Shown: positions 8,487-17,785 of the stretch, piece by piece
Layout of the letters: each line of letters starts with the position of its first letter
Position numbering within the stretch: position 1 is the first letter of the stretch
Assembly: GCF_017745675.1 (NCBI RefSeq)
Contig: NZ_JAFLJM010000004.1
Location: 273,521-337,520, forward strand
Direction of reading: 5' to 3'
Origin: Alkalihalobacillus sp. BA299
Lineage (GTDB): Bacteria; Bacillota; Bacilli; Bacillales; Bacillaceae_F
Length of the DNA stretch: 64,000 bases
Position numbers and translations under genes: made by a program
The notes under the pieces: model-generated
Seen by the model: only the letters and a program-made list of their open reading frames with translations
Databases searched by the model: none
What the model was told of the DNA's origin: nothing

Positions 8487-8576
8487 TCGTTGTACACCTC
8501 CAAATAATTTCACACAATAATTTATATTATAGTAATTTTCACTAGCTTGCAACTAGGAAAAAATGAAAAACTAAAT

Positions 8577-9923
8577 TTAAAATGGGAATTTAAAAGGCAT
8601 TTTTCCTTTTTTCTTCCCTTTCCCCATGTTCGTCATTTGCTTCATCATCTTCTTCATGTCTTCAAATTGCTTTAAAAGACGGTTTACATCTTGAATTGAC
8701 GTCCCACTTCCTTTTGCAATTCTACGACGACGGCTCGCATTAATAACACTTGGGTCTTGCTTTTCTTGCTTCGTCATGGATCGGACAATTGCTTCTACAC
8801 GGCCGATTTGTTTATCATCGACCTGCAGGTTTTTCATGCCCTTCATTTTATTCATTCCTGGCATCATACCTAGAATTTCATCTAGTGGGCCCATATTTCG
8901 AACTTGATCAAGCTGCTCTAAAAAATCATCAAACGTAAAGTCCATCGTTCGCATTTTTCTCTCAAGCTCACGCGCTTTTTCTTCATCAACATTTGCTTGC
9001 GCTTTCTCAATTAAAGTTAATACATCACCCATGCCAAGAATTCTTGATGCCATTCGCTCAGGATGGAACGGTTCAAGTTGGTCTACTTTTTCACCCATAC
9101 CCGCAAATTTAATGGGAGTATTGGTTACCGATTTAACCGATAATGCAGCACCACCACGAGTATCTCCATCAAGCTTAGTTAATACAACACCAGTAATATC
9201 TAACTGCTCGTTAAAGCTCTCAGCCACATTAACTGCATCTTGCCCCGTCATAGCATCAACAACGAGTAAAATTTCATCAGGCTTTGCAATTTCTTTCACC
9301 TGTTTTAACTCATCCATCAACTCTTCATCAATATGCAATCGACCTGCAGTATCAATAATAACATAATCATTATGGTCTTCTTTTGCTTTTTTAATCGCTT
9401 CTTCAGCGATTTGCACTGGGCTTACTTGATCACCAAGAGAAAACACAGGCATATTTAGCTGCTTCCCTAATGTTTCTAGCTGCTTAATTGCTGCTGGCCG
9501 ATAAATATCCGCAGCTACGAGCATCGGATTACGATTATGTTTTTTCCGTAAGTGATTGGCTAATTTCGCGGTCGTTGTCGTTTTACCAGCACCTTGCAAA
9601 CCGACCATCATGACAACTGTCGGTGGCTTGCTAGCGACTACAATTTTACTCTGTTCTCCGCCCATTAAAGCTGTTAGTTCTTCGTTAACGACTTTAATAA
9701 CTTGTTGACCGGGAGTTAAGCTCTTTAATACTTCTTGTCCGATGGCACGTTCTTTCACACGTGCAATAAATTCTTTTACGACTTTAAAATTAACATCCGC
9801 TTCTAATAATGCAAGTCGAACTTCTCGCATCATTTCTTTAACATCAGCTTCTGTTACTTTCCCTTTACCACGGATTTTCTGCATCGTACTCTGCAGTCGT
9901 TCCGCTAAACCTTCAAATGCCAT
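8577..9923 (-). CDS. ffh: Signal recognition particle protein Ffh
   Basis: The GTPase subunit of SRP delivers nascent membrane and secreted proteins to FtsY and the translocon. The N domain (1-90) is followed by the G domain with the P-loop GLQGAGKT (108-115), IIDTAGRLH and TKLDGDTRGGAAL. The methionine-rich M domain (about 300-448) includes GMMPGMNKMKGMK and SRRRRIAKGSGT, which binds the SRP RNA. The 448 residues are complete. ylxM ends 13 bases upstream, and the pair are expected to be co-transcribed. Confidence 0.98.
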   Translation of the reverse strand: MAFEGLAERLQSTMQKIRGKGKVTEADVKEMMREVRLALLEADVNFKVVKEFIARVKERAIGQEVLKSLTPGQQVIKVVNEELTALMGGEQSKIVVASKPPTVVMMVGLQGAGKTTTTAKLANHLRKKHNRNPMLVAADIYRPAAIKQLETLGKQLNMPVFSLGDQVSPVQIAEEAIKKAKEDHNDYVIIDTAGRLHIDEELMDELKQVKEIAKPDEILLVVDAMTGQDAVNVAESFNEQLDITGVVLTKLDGDTRGGAALSVKSVTNTPIKFAGMGEKVDQLEPFHPERMASRILGMGDVLTLIEKAQANVDEEKARELERKMRTMDFTFDDFLEQLDQVRNMGPLDEILGMMPGMNKMKGMKNLQVDDKQIGRVEAIVRSMTKQEKQDPSVINASRRRRIAKGSGTSIQDVNRLLKQFEDMKKMMKQMTNMGKGKKKGKMPFKFPF

Positions 9924-9936
9924 TGGCCGTCGCCTC

Positions 9937-10269
9937 CTACTCTAGTTTTTCAAGAGCTTCGATGACGCTCATGATCTCTTCAGGAGTCGCTTCTGGTTTT
10001 AAGATTGCCGATTTTAACTGTGCAATATAGTTGGAACGCTGCTCGAACTTTTCGAGGAGCGATAATTTTGCTTCGTATTCCTCTAGCATTGCCTCAGTCC
10101 GCTTGATGTTATCATAGACGGCTTGACGGCTAATCTCAAATTCTTCGGCAATTTCACCTAGGGAGAAGTCATCTAAATAATAGAGTTCCATATATTGTCG
10201 TTGCTTAGATGTTAATAAGGACTGATAGAAGTCGAATAAATAGTTCATCCTTAAGGTTTTATCGAGCAA
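9937..10269 (-). CDS. ylxM: YlxM-family HTH protein, SRP-associated
   Basis: YlxM is a small helix-turn-helix protein encoded before ffh in Firmicutes; in streptococci it modulates SRP and FtsY GTPase activity. TRMNYLF-type start, [20 protein letters not shown] (HTH) and [15 protein letters not shown] are conserved. The frame is open to 10341, and an ATG exists at 10278, but AAGGGG touches that ATG. A TTG at 10267-10269 lies 8 bases after AAGGGG and gives 110 residues beginning [12 protein letters not shown], the length and start of known homologues. I therefore choose TTG. Confidence 0.92.
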   Translation of the reverse strand: MLDKTLRMNYLFDFYQSLLTSKQRQYMELYYLDDFSLGEIAEEFEISRQAVYDNIKRTEAMLEEYEAKLSLLEKFEQRSNYIAQLKSAILKPEATPEEIMSVIEALEKLE

Positions 10270-10367
10270 ACGGACCATCCCCTTGTTAAGTGAATTCCCT
10301 TTACAAGAGAACATACTACACGAAAAGAAAATGAGTGTCAAGTTTTTTTCTTGAAAGACCTTTTTTC

Positions 10368-11375
10368 TTACGAATTTGCCTCTTCTTCTTCTTCAAGCTT
10401 TTCTTCAAGCACGTCTTTAAAAAGTCCATAAACAAATTGTTCAGCATCAAATGGCTGTAAGTCATCCATTTTTTCACCTAAACCGACGTATTTTACTGGA
10501 ATATCTAATTCATGACGAATTGCAAGTACAATTCCACCTTTAGCTGTTCCGTCAAGTTTCGTTAATACAATCCCACTAACATCCGTTGTTTCACTAAACT
10601 GTTTCGCCTGGCTCATTGCATTTTGTCCTGTCGTTGCATCTAATACGAGAAGAACTTCATGGGGTGCATTTGGTACTTCTCGTTCGATGACTCGCTTTAC
10701 CTTTTCCAGCTCTTTCATGAGGTTAACTTTATTTTGCAGACGACCGGCAGTATCACATAAGAGGATGTCAGCATTTCTTGATTTTGCTGCTTGAACAGCA
10801 TCAAACATTACGGCCGCAGGGTCACTTCCTGCTTGCTGTTTAATAACATCAACGCCAACTCGCTCCCCCCATACTTCTAGCTGCTCGATCGCACCAGCAC
10901 GGAATGTATCCCCAGCAGCTAGTAACACAGATTTTCCTTGTTCTTTAAACATATGGGCCATTTTTCCAATTGTCGTTGTTTTTCCTACTCCATTTACGCC
11001 AACAAATAATATAACCGTCATCGTATCTTCTTGGATATTAAGCGACGTGTCTTCTTCTTCTTTTTGCAGAAGTTCAGCTAACTTTTCTGAAATGACAGGT
11101 TGTATTTCAGATGTATCTTTAATATTACGAAGTCTAACTTCATCTTTTAAGTCATCAATCAATTCCATGACCGTTGCAACGCCGACATCTGAACTAATTA
11201 ACAGTTCTTCTAATTCTTCAAAAAAATCTTCGTCTACTTTACGATAGCGAGCAACAAGTTCATTCATTTTACCGACGAACGAATCCCGTGTCTTTTCTAA
11301 ACCCGTTTTAAATTTTTCTGTAACAGATTCCGTTTGCCCCGTAATTTTTTCTTTTAACTTTTTAAAAAAACTCAT
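10368..11375 (-). CDS. ftsY: SRP receptor FtsY
   Basis: Membrane-associated GTPase that docks SRP-ribosome complexes. The 335-residue protein has an N domain and a G domain with [40 protein letters not shown] and the C-terminal [15 protein letters not shown]. It ends with an acidic [10 protein letters not shown] tail and lacks the long acidic A domain of E. coli FtsY, as usual in Bacilli. smc lies 12 bases upstream and ylxM-ffh downstream, as in B. subtilis. Confidence 0.98.
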   Translation of the reverse strand: MSFFKKLKEKITGQTESVTEKFKTGLEKTRDSFVGKMNELVARYRKVDEDFFEELEELLISSDVGVATVMELIDDLKDEVRLRNIKDTSEIQPVISEKLAELLQKEEEDTSLNIQEDTMTVILFVGVNGVGKTTTIGKMAHMFKEQGKSVLLAAGDTFRAGAIEQLEVWGERVGVDVIKQQAGSDPAAVMFDAVQAAKSRNADILLCDTAGRLQNKVNLMKELEKVKRVIEREVPNAPHEVLLVLDATTGQNAMSQAKQFSETTDVSGIVLTKLDGTAKGGIVLAIRHELDIPVKYVGLGEKMDDLQPFDAEQFVYGLFKDVLEEKLEEEEEANS

Positions 11376-11387
11376 GGTATTTCCTCC

Positions 11388-14300
11388 TTAGTTCTCAATC
11401 AATTCTTTCGTATCTTCTAATTTAACAGAAACAAGCTTAGACACACCTGACTCTTGCATCGTTACACCATATAACACATCGGCTTCCTCCATCGTCCCTT
11501 TACGATGGGTAATGACGATAAATTGAGTTTGTCCACTAAATGCTTTTAAGTAAGAAGCAAAACGGTTAACATTAGCCTCGTCTAAAGCTGCTTCTACTTC
11601 GTCTAGTACACAAAATGGTACAGGCCTTACCTTCAGAATGGAAAATAGGAGTGCGATCGCTGTTAATGCACGCTCTCCACCCGACAATAAAGCAAGGTTT
11701 TGAAGCTTTTTCCCTGGTGGTCTAGCCATAATGTCAACACCTGTTGTTAAAAGTTGTTCTGGGTTTGTTAATACTAAATCTGCATGCCCACCGCCAAATA
11801 ACTGTTTAAAGACGACTTTAAAATGAGCGCTAATTTGATCAAATGTATCTTTAAAGCGTTTTGTCATTTCTTCATCCATTTCCATAATAACATTAAATAA
11901 ATTTTCTTTTGCCATCACTAAATCTTCTTTTTGCTCATGAAGAAATTGATGACGTTCACTGACACGTTCATATTCTTCAATCGCTCCTAAGTTTACCGTT
12001 CCAAGCTCTTCGATTGCGAGTTTTATTAATTTCACTTTCGTCTTTGCTTCCTCAACAGGTAGCATTAGAGGATGTTCGTTTTGTGCGGCCTCATAACTTA
12101 ACTCATATTCTTCACGCAGTAGTGTTAAACGATTATCAAGTTGAACATCGTAGCGATTTGTTAGTACTTCACATTGATGTAATTCATCAAGCAATAATTT
12201 CAAATGACCTTTTTCGATTTTCAAACTTTCTTCTACTTCATCTAATACACGTTGTTTTTCAATACGCTCATTTCGAATCTGACTAATGAATGAAATGGTT
12301 TGATCTTTTTTCTTGCGGCTTGCTTCTATTTTCGTTTCAAGATGGTCCTCACCACTCGTATTATCACTCATTTCATGCTCAAGTAACCAATACTGCTCTT
12401 CTGTATCTTTTAACACCGAAGTTACTTCCTCAACTTCATCCATAAATCGGGTGACTGTATCACGCTGATTCACCAGCCGCTCTTCTTCTTTTGCCATATT
12501 GACTTTAAGGTCGGTCAACTCAACTTGCATCGTTTCCTTTGATGTTTGCTGTAACTTTTTTTTTGCTTCAATTTCTTTGACTTGACTTTCAAGAAGAGCG
12601 GTTGTTGCAGAGGATTGCTCAAGCTCAGTCGATAGCGATTCTAAGCGACGTTCAGCTGTTTCTTCGTCTTTTGAAAGCATGTCTTGTTCTCTATCAAATA
12701 AAGCTAGCCGTTCGTTCACACTTTTCTCTTCTAATTCAACTTCACGCAGAAGGTCTCTTGCTTCTCGTTCAAACTCTCGAGCAGCTTCTCCAGATTGTCT
12801 CAATTGCAGTAGTTTTTGTTCATTTTCCTGTAACTGTTGCTTGAGCTCTTTTACATATGTTTCTAATTTGGATGTTTTTTCTTCCATTCCAGTAAGCTTT
12901 GCTGTTAAGTCTTCTAATTCTCGTTGCCGTCCAAGTAGAGGTGTCGTCTTTTGCTTAATCGCTCCTCCTGTCATTGAGCCTCCTGGGTTAACAACATCTC
13001 CCTCTAACGTAACGATACGATTACTAAAGCCGATTTTTCGAGCCAAGTTATTTGCACCCTCTAAATTTTTTGCAATTATAACATGTCCTAATAGATTTCC
13101 CATCACCTGTTCATAGCGTTTATCATACTCGATTAGTTGGGATGCGACTCCAATAAAGGCTTCATCGTTTTCAATTTGATGAATTATGTCCGCTCTAACA
13201 CCTCTTCCTTTAATGACAGGTAACGGTAAAAATGTAGCTCGACCAAATCCATTTTTTTTCAAAAACGAAATCGCTTGTCTCGCAGCACCTTCCGTTTCAA
13301 CAACGATATGTTGAGTCGCTCCCCCTAAAGCAATTTCAAGCGCAGTTTCATATGGCTTGGGAACATTAATTAACTCAGCTATCGCACCAACAATTCCTTG
13401 TAAATGTTTATTTCTAGCTTTTAATATCTCCTTAACGCCTTGGAAGAAGCCCGAAAAATCAGCTTGCATTTCTTCAATTACGTCTTTCCTAGACCGGACT
13501 TGTTGTATTAAACGAAATGCTTCATACAGCTGTGATTGACGAGTGTCATACTCTTTATTTAACTTTTCAAGCTTTGCTTCTAACGCTCGGTATTGATCTA
13601 CGATTTCGTGTAGTTCATCTTGTCGTTGATTAACAAGTAGTTCGTAATCTTCCTTCTTACTCAACACTTGTTTACGTAATTGTATTAGCTGATCGTTATC
13701 ATCAACTAATCTTTTCTTTTTCCGCTTCGATGTAGCGACTTGCTCTTCTAAGTAGCGGATCTCATTTCGGATCGATGCTTGCTCATTTACGATTTCTATG
13801 TAGTCTGACTTCAAACGATCCAGTTCACTTTCTAGATCTTCTTGTGCTACAGCAAGCCTTTCTTTTCTATCGTTTAACTCATTCTTTTTGTCTTGAAACT
13901 CTTTTTCCATTTTTCTGAGTAATTCTTTTTCGTCTGCAAGCTGTTTTTCAAGGAGCTGTTTTTTTTCCTTAAGATCATTGATCGTTTTAATGAGTTGGTC
14001 ACGATTATAGTGAAAATTCTTTTTTCGTTCCTTTAATACTTCTTTTTGCCCTTCACTTTTTTCTAACGTCTCACTTGCTTGAAGCAATTCTTCTTGAAGT
14101 TGGTTTAAGGAGTTATCAAGTTGACGCATTTCAGTGCGTATTGTTTCAGAAGTCTCTTCTTTTTGCTTAATTTTTTGAGAAAGTTCATCACGACTTTGTT
14201 CTAAGCTTTGTAGCTTTTCTTTTTCTTTTGTCCATTTTTCATGAAGTTCAGTAATTTCATAAACCATCAAAGCCACTTCTACTTCTTTTAATTCGTCTTT

Positions 14301-14954
14301 CTTTTCTAAGTAGTCTTTTGCAATTGATGATTGAATGCGTAGTGGCTCAATTTGACCTGCTAATTCATGAAGAATATCTTCAACCCGGTTTAAATTTTCT
14401 TGAGTTTCCCACAGTTTTTTCTCAGCCTTGAGCTTTCGATTTTTATATTTAAGCACACCAGCAGCTTCTTCAAAAATGACTCTGCGGTCATCCGCTTTAC
14501 TGCTGAGGATTTCTTCTACTTTTCCTTGTCCAATAATAGAAAAAGCTTCCTTACCTAGGCCAGAATCCATAAATAAATCAACAATGTCTTTTAGCCTACA
14601 TGTTTGCTTATTAAGTTGGTATTCACTTTCTCCTGAGCGGTATACACGCCGTGTAACACTTACTTCCGTGTAATCTATGGCTAAATGTTGATCTTGATTA
14701 TCAAGAACTAATGTAATCTCTGCAAAGTTTAAAGGCTTTCTCGTATCACTACCTGCAAATATAATGTCTTCCATTTTTGAACCGCGTAGTGATTTAGCTG
14801 ATTGTTCACCAAGTACCCAACGTATTCCGTCAGAGATATTACTTTTTCCACTTCCATTAGGGCCAACCACTGCTGTTACACCAGAGTCAAATTCAATTGT
14901 CATCTTGTCAGCAAATGACTTAAAGCCCATTACCTCGAATCGTTTGAGGAACAT
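11388..14954 (-). CDS. smc: Chromosome partition protein SMC
   Basis: The ATPase core of the SMC-ScpAB condensin loads at parS sites and aligns chromosome arms. The 1188-residue protein shows Walker A GPNGSGKS (31-38), two long coiled coils, a hinge around residues 510-670 (GVVGAIAELINVPKPYE, GGSMTGGA), the signature LSGGERALTAIA and Walker B FCVLDEVEAALDE. The frame is open to 15233, but the extra 93 codons run into a hairpin repeat and lack homology. The ATG at 14954 has GGGGGAAGG upstream and begins MFLKRFEVMGFKSFAD. rnc usually lies just upstream; here 440 bases and a plus-strand gene intervene. Confidence 0.98.
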   Translation of the reverse strand: MFLKRFEVMGFKSFADKMTIEFDSGVTAVVGPNGSGKSNISDGIRWVLGEQSAKSLRGSKMEDIIFAGSDTRKPLNFAEITLVLDNQDQHLAIDYTEVSVTRRVYRSGESEYQLNKQTCRLKDIVDLFMDSGLGKEAFSIIGQGKVEEILSSKADDRRVIFEEAAGVLKYKNRKLKAEKKLWETQENLNRVEDILHELAGQIEPLRIQSSIAKDYLEKKDELKEVEVALMVYEITELHEKWTKEKEKLQSLEQSRDELSQKIKQKEETSETIRTEMRQLDNSLNQLQEELLQASETLEKSEGQKEVLKERKKNFHYNRDQLIKTINDLKEKKQLLEKQLADEKELLRKMEKEFQDKKNELNDRKERLAVAQEDLESELDRLKSDYIEIVNEQASIRNEIRYLEEQVATSKRKKKRLVDDNDQLIQLRKQVLSKKEDYELLVNQRQDELHEIVDQYRALEAKLEKLNKEYDTRQSQLYEAFRLIQQVRSRKDVIEEMQADFSGFFQGVKEILKARNKHLQGIVGAIAELINVPKPYETALEIALGGATQHIVVETEGAARQAISFLKKNGFGRATFLPLPVIKGRGVRADIIHQIENDEAFIGVASQLIEYDKRYEQVMGNLLGHVIIAKNLEGANNLARKIGFSNRIVTLEGDVVNPGGSMTGGAIKQKTTPLLGRQRELEDLTAKLTGMEEKTSKLETYVKELKQQLQENEQKLLQLRQSGEAAREFEREARDLLREVELEEKSVNERLALFDREQDMLSKDEETAERRLESLSTELEQSSATTALLESQVKEIEAKKKLQQTSKETMQVELTDLKVNMAKEEERLVNQRDTVTRFMDEVEEVTSVLKDTEEQYWLLEHEMSDNTSGEDHLETKIEASRKKKDQTISFISQIRNERIEKQRVLDEVEESLKIEKGHLKLLLDELHQCEVLTNRYDVQLDNRLTLLREEYELSYEAAQNEHPLMLPVEEAKTKVKLIKLAIEELGTVNLGAIEEYERVSERHQFLHEQKEDLVMAKENLFNVIMEMDEEMTKRFKDTFDQISAHFKVVFKQLFGGGHADLVLTNPEQLLTTGVDIMARPPGKKLQNLALLSGGERALTAIALLFSILKVRPVPFCVLDEVEAALDEANVNRFASYLKAFSGQTQFIVITHRKGTMEEADVLYGVTMQESGVSKLVSVKLEDTKELIEN

Positions 14955-15094
14955 GATTCCTTCCCCCTCAATTTTTAGAACATGATTTATAGCCAAGAAT
15001 GGCGAAAATCGATGTTTTTTCTTATACTTAAATCCTTTAAAAAAGTAAGCTTTCTTAATGTTTAAGGCTCTTTTCTCAAAGATTGTTGCTTTTA

Positions 15095-15228
15095 GCTTTT
15101 GGACCGTAAGCCAAGCGGATGCTTGGCTCTTCACGCATAGCGTGAAGGTTTTGAAAATAAAATAGCCGATCAGACAAATGAATTTGTCTTGAAAAGGCGA
15201 TTTTATTTTCAAAAAACGGTCCAAAAGC
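15095..15228. repeat. Nested multi-hairpin element upstream of smc
   Basis: A perfect 13-bp outer stem, GCTTTTGGACCGT (15095-15107) with ACGGTCCAAAAGC (15216-15228), encloses three hairpins. Hairpin one is AGCCAAGC/GCTTGGCT (15109-15128). Hairpin two is CTTCACGC/GCGTGAAG (15129-15147). Hairpin three is a perfect 15-bp stem (15149-15163 with 15200-15214), itself enclosing AGACAAAT/ATTTGTCT (15172-15189). Almost every base is paired. It lies within the 440-base gap between smc and the DUF1128 gene. There is no coding capacity and no second copy in the window. Confidence 0.85.
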
Positions 15229-15326
15229 AACACAGTTTACGAAAAACAGCCATGTTTAATAACAACTTTCCTATTTTATCATACCACTAATAGAAGTTGT
15301 TCAAAAAGTTACTGAATGAATGTTTT

Positions 15327-15355
15327 AAGACAAATGTGATATTCTATGTTATGAT
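15327..15355 (+). promoter_or_regulatory. Candidate promoter of the DUF1128 gene
   Basis: AAGACA (15327-15332), a 17-base spacer and TATGAT (15350-15355) lie 40 bases before the start codon. The -35 matches four of six consensus bases. Confidence 0.5.
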
Positions 15356-15394
15356 AACCGCAACGATACCTTTAATAAAGTGAGGAATGCTAAA

Positions 15395-15616
15395 ATGGAC
15401 TTATCTGTTTGCAACCGTGAAAATATCGAATTTATGCTTGAGGAAATAAAAAAGAAACTACAAATCGTAAATGCAGGCGCATTGAAAGCAAAGAGCTTTG
15501 AAACGGACAAGTACGAAGAGTTAAAAGACATCTATGATTTAGTACAACGTCAAAGTAACTTTAGTGTCAGTGAACTAGACGCCATCGTTTCTGAATTAGG
15601 CCGCCTTCGTAGATAA
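15395..15616 (+). CDS. DUF1128 family protein (YfkK-like)
   Basis: The 73-residue protein contains NIEFMLEEIKKKLQIVNAG, YEELKDIYDLV and SVSELDAIVSELGRLRR, the pattern of the DUF1128 family found in Bacilli. It is helical and soluble, of unknown function. An in-frame GTG at 15380 is part of the GTGAGG ribosome site, so the ATG at 15395 is chosen. It is the only plus-strand gene between rpmB and the left end of the window, and it sits between rnc and smc, where B. subtilis has nothing. That suggests a local insertion or rearrangement. Confidence 0.9.
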   Translation: MDLSVCNRENIEFMLEEIKKKLQIVNAGALKAKSFETDKYEELKDIYDLVQRQSNFSVSELDAIVSELGRLRR

Positions 15617-15640
15617 CATAACCTCACTCGATAGCAAAAT

Positions 15641-15666
15641 AAAACACTCGGATAACCGAGTGTTTT
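15641..15666. terminator. Bidirectional terminator between the DUF1128 gene and rnc
   Basis: AAAACACTCGG and CCGAGTGTTTT form a perfect 11-bp stem around the loop ATAA, with T-runs on both strands. It ends the two convergent transcripts. Confidence 0.92.
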
Positions 15667-15696
15667 ATTCATTATTACTACCCTTATGAGGAGTCT

Positions 15697-16485
15697 TTAT
15701 AATTTCTCACTTAATTTTAATAATGCTTGCTGAGCGGCATGTTGTTCAGCTTCTTTCTTTGACCGTCCCACTCCCACTCCAAGGATTTGCTCATTTAATA
15801 ACACTTCTGAAACAAATTCACGACTATGTGCAGGCCCTCTTTCTTGGACAATTTCATAATGAATTTGACCGATATTATCTCTTTGGACAAACTCTTGTAA
15901 TTGACTTTTGAAATCCATCATATGCGAAAAAGCACCGTCATTAATCTTCGGATATATCGTCTTATCGAGAAAACAGTATACTGCATCTAACCCTTGATCA
16001 AGATAAAGTGACCCTATAAAAGATTCGAAAACATCAGCAAGCAGCGCAGGTCGTTGTCTTCCACCTGTCATTTCTTCGCCCTTCCCTAATAATACTAATT
16101 CTCCAAAAGATAACTCATTGGCTAGATTAGCTAAGGAAGCTTCGCAGACAATGGCAGCACGCAGCTTGGTCATATCTCCTTCACTCATCGTATCAAACTT
16201 TTTATATAAATATTGAGAAACCGCTAACTCTAAGACTGCATCTCCTAAAAATTCAAGTCGTTCATTATCTTGACTTGAGCTAATTCGATGCTCATTCACA
16301 TAGGATGAATGAGTGAAAGCTTGAATAAGCAATTTATTATTTTGAAATTCTAAACCGATCTTTTTCAACAACGCATCAAACTTTTCTTTTTGCTTCAAAG
16401 ACAAAGTAAGTCTACGGGCATGTCTTTTTCGGTCTCCTTGATTACTACTGTATCGTTTTCTATAATTCCTTGAAGAATTTGGCAT
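15697..16485 (-). CDS. rnc: Ribonuclease III
   Basis: Double-strand-specific endoribonuclease that processes rRNA precursors and SRP RNA. A basic 30-residue N-terminal extension ([17 protein letters not shown]) precedes the catalytic domain with the signature [14 protein letters not shown]. The second acidic cluster is [19 protein letters not shown]. The dsRNA-binding domain covers the last 75 residues ([12 protein letters not shown] to [15 protein letters not shown]). At 262 residues it is complete. The ATG follows GGAGGTAGG. It stands downstream of acpP and faces the DUF1128 gene. Confidence 0.97.
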   Translation of the reverse strand: MPNSSRNYRKRYSSNQGDRKRHARRLTLSLKQKEKFDALLKKIGLEFQNNKLLIQAFTHSSYVNEHRISSSQDNERLEFLGDAVLELAVSQYLYKKFDTMSEGDMTKLRAAIVCEASLANLANELSFGELVLLGKGEEMTGGRQRPALLADVFESFIGSLYLDQGLDAVYCFLDKTIYPKINDGAFSHMMDFKSQLQEFVQRDNIGQIHYEIVQERGPAHSREFVSEVLLNEQILGVGVGRSKKEAEQHAAQQALLKLSEKL

Positions 16486-16521
16486 GTCCTACCTCCAAAC
16501 TGCTAAGCTGTAATGAAGTAA

Positions 16522-16601
16522 GAGGCTGACTCATAAGTGCAAGCTTCCCCATTTTATGTAACAAAATAGAGATGACTGACACTCTAGCTTGAGTTAGCCT
16601 C
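16522..16601. repeat. Long hairpin with GAGGCTGAC ends, between acpP and rnc
   Basis: GAGGCTGACTCA (16522-16533) pairs with TGAGTTAGCCTC (16590-16601), 12 bp with one G-T pair, around a small inner ATTTT/AAAAT hairpin. The GAGGCTGAC motif recurs in the terminator-like hairpins at 26892 and 61055. It may be an acpP terminator or a degenerate repeat. Confidence 0.6.
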
Positions 16602-16610
16602 ATACTAATA

Positions 16611-16673
16611 GGGTTCAAAAAGTTAGAAAAAGCAATTTCAACTGCTTTATTCACCTTAACTTTTTGAACACCC
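16611..16673. repeat. Short inverted repeat with GTTCAAAAAGTT ends
   Basis: GGGTTCAAAAAGTTA (16611-16625) pairs with TTAACTTTTTGAACaCCC (16656-16673), with a one-base bulge. The inner arms AAAGCA and TGCTTT also pair. The ends resemble those of family C. It lies 10 bases after the acpP stop and may act as its terminator; no clean U-tract is seen. Confidence 0.7.
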
Positions 16674-16683
16674 TATCTAAGAA

Positions 16684-16917
16684 CTACTGTTGACTTTGAA
16701 TGTAGTTTACTACATCTTGAACAGTAGAAATTTTTTCAGCTTCCTCATCAGAAATCTCAAGGTCAAACTCGTCCTCTAATTCCATAACAAGCTCAACAAC
16801 ATCTAATGAATCTGCACCAAGATCATCTTTGAATGAAGATTCAGGCTTTACCTCTGCTTCTTCAACTCCCAGACGGTCAACGATAATTTTAGTAATACGA
16901 TCTAAAGTTTCTGCCAT
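16684..16917 (-). CDS. acpP: Acyl carrier protein
   Basis: The 77-residue acidic protein carries acyl chains on 4'-phosphopantetheine during fatty acid synthesis. The attachment serine is S37 in [13 protein letters not shown]. The open frame extends 7 codons upstream, but the ATG at 16917 begins [12 protein letters not shown] and has GAGGAGGTG before it. It is the last gene of the fapR-plsX-fabD-fabG-acpP set and often has its own promoter in Bacilli; I cannot identify one here. Confidence 0.98.
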   Translation of the reverse strand: MAETLDRITKIIVDRLGVEEAEVKPESSFKDDLGADSLDVVELVMELEDEFDLEISDEEAEKISTVQDVVNYIQSQQ

Positions 16918-17039
16918 CTTCCGTTCACCTCCTCTCAAAAGCTTATATATCTTGTTCTATGTACAAAATAACATCGTATCTATTTTGCATGAAAGGATAA
17001 ATAAAAGCAAATCCTTTCTTAATAAAAATAGAAGTTTTA

Positions 17040-17783
17040 TTATGGCATGTACATTCCACCATCTACGTGAAGCGTTTGGCCAGTCATATAACTACTATCT
17101 TCAGACGCCAGAAAGCGTACGACCCGAGCAATCTCTTGAGGTTGTCCCAGTTTAGCTAATGGAATTTGATTTAACATACTTCCCTTAATCTCATCGGTTA
17201 GTTGATCGGTCATATCAGTTTCAATGAATCCTGGTGCAACTGCGTTAACCGTAATATTGCGGTTAGCTAATTCACGTGCTAACGACTTTGTTAGTCCAAT
17301 AACACCTGCTTTAGCAGCAACATAATTAGCTTGGCCGGCATTTCCTAACACACCGACAACGGATGAAATATTAATAATTCTCCCTGCGCGTTGCTTCATC
17401 ATTTGACGTGTAACAGCTTTAGAACAGATAAAAACACCTTTTAAATTCGTATTTATTACTGCATCCCAATCCTCATCTTTCATGCGCATAACGAGTGTAT
17501 CACGAGTGATCCCTGCATTGTTAATTAAAATATCGAGTGAACCATACGTAGAAATTACTTCTTTAACCATGTCTTGAACGGCTTCACTATTTGCCACATC
17601 GGCTTGGATCGCAATTGCTTCACCGCCATTTGCAACAATTTCAGCAACGACAGCTTCAGCCTTATCTTTACTCCCTGCATAGTTTACTGCTACCTTTGCA
17701 CCATTTTGTGCTAACTCAAGCGCAATTGCTTTTCCAATTCCTCTTGAAGCACCCGTTACGAGAGCAGCTTTTCCATTTAGCAT
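17040..17783 (-). CDS. fabG: 3-oxoacyl-ACP reductase FabG
   Basis: NADPH-dependent reductase of the elongation cycle, a short-chain dehydrogenase. The cofactor motif TGASRGIG is at residues 10-17, NNAG at 88-91, and the catalytic residues are S141, Y154 and K158 (YVAAK). The C-terminus carries PGFIETDMT and the typical [15 protein letters not shown] lies 7 bases before the ATG at 17783; the ATG two codons earlier is too close. The length is 247 residues. Two bases separate it from the fabD stop, and the ribosome site is inside fabD. Confidence 0.98.
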   Translation of the reverse strand: MLNGKAALVTGASRGIGKAIALELAQNGAKVAVNYAGSKDKAEAVVAEIVANGGEAIAIQADVANSEAVQDMVKEVISTYGSLDILINNAGITRDTLVMRMKDEDWDAVINTNLKGVFICSKAVTRQMMKQRAGRIINISSVVGVLGNAGQANYVAAKAGVIGLTKSLARELANRNITVNAVAPGFIETDMTDQLTDEIKGSMLNQIPLAKLGQPQEIARVVRFLASEDSSYMTGQTLHVDGGMYMP

Positions 17784-17785
17784 AT

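Noticed and set aside
12679..13116. 145-codon plus-strand frame inside smc
   Set aside because: Ser/Leu-rich antisense of coiled-coil codons; no recognisable domain.
14955..15233. In-frame 93-codon extension of smc
   Set aside because: It runs through the nested hairpin, has no SMC homology, and a strong ribosome site lies before the ATG at 14954.
16460..16654. 64-codon minus-strand frame between acpP and rnc
   Set aside because: It overlaps rnc in another frame and consists of the two hairpin repeats; no ribosome site.
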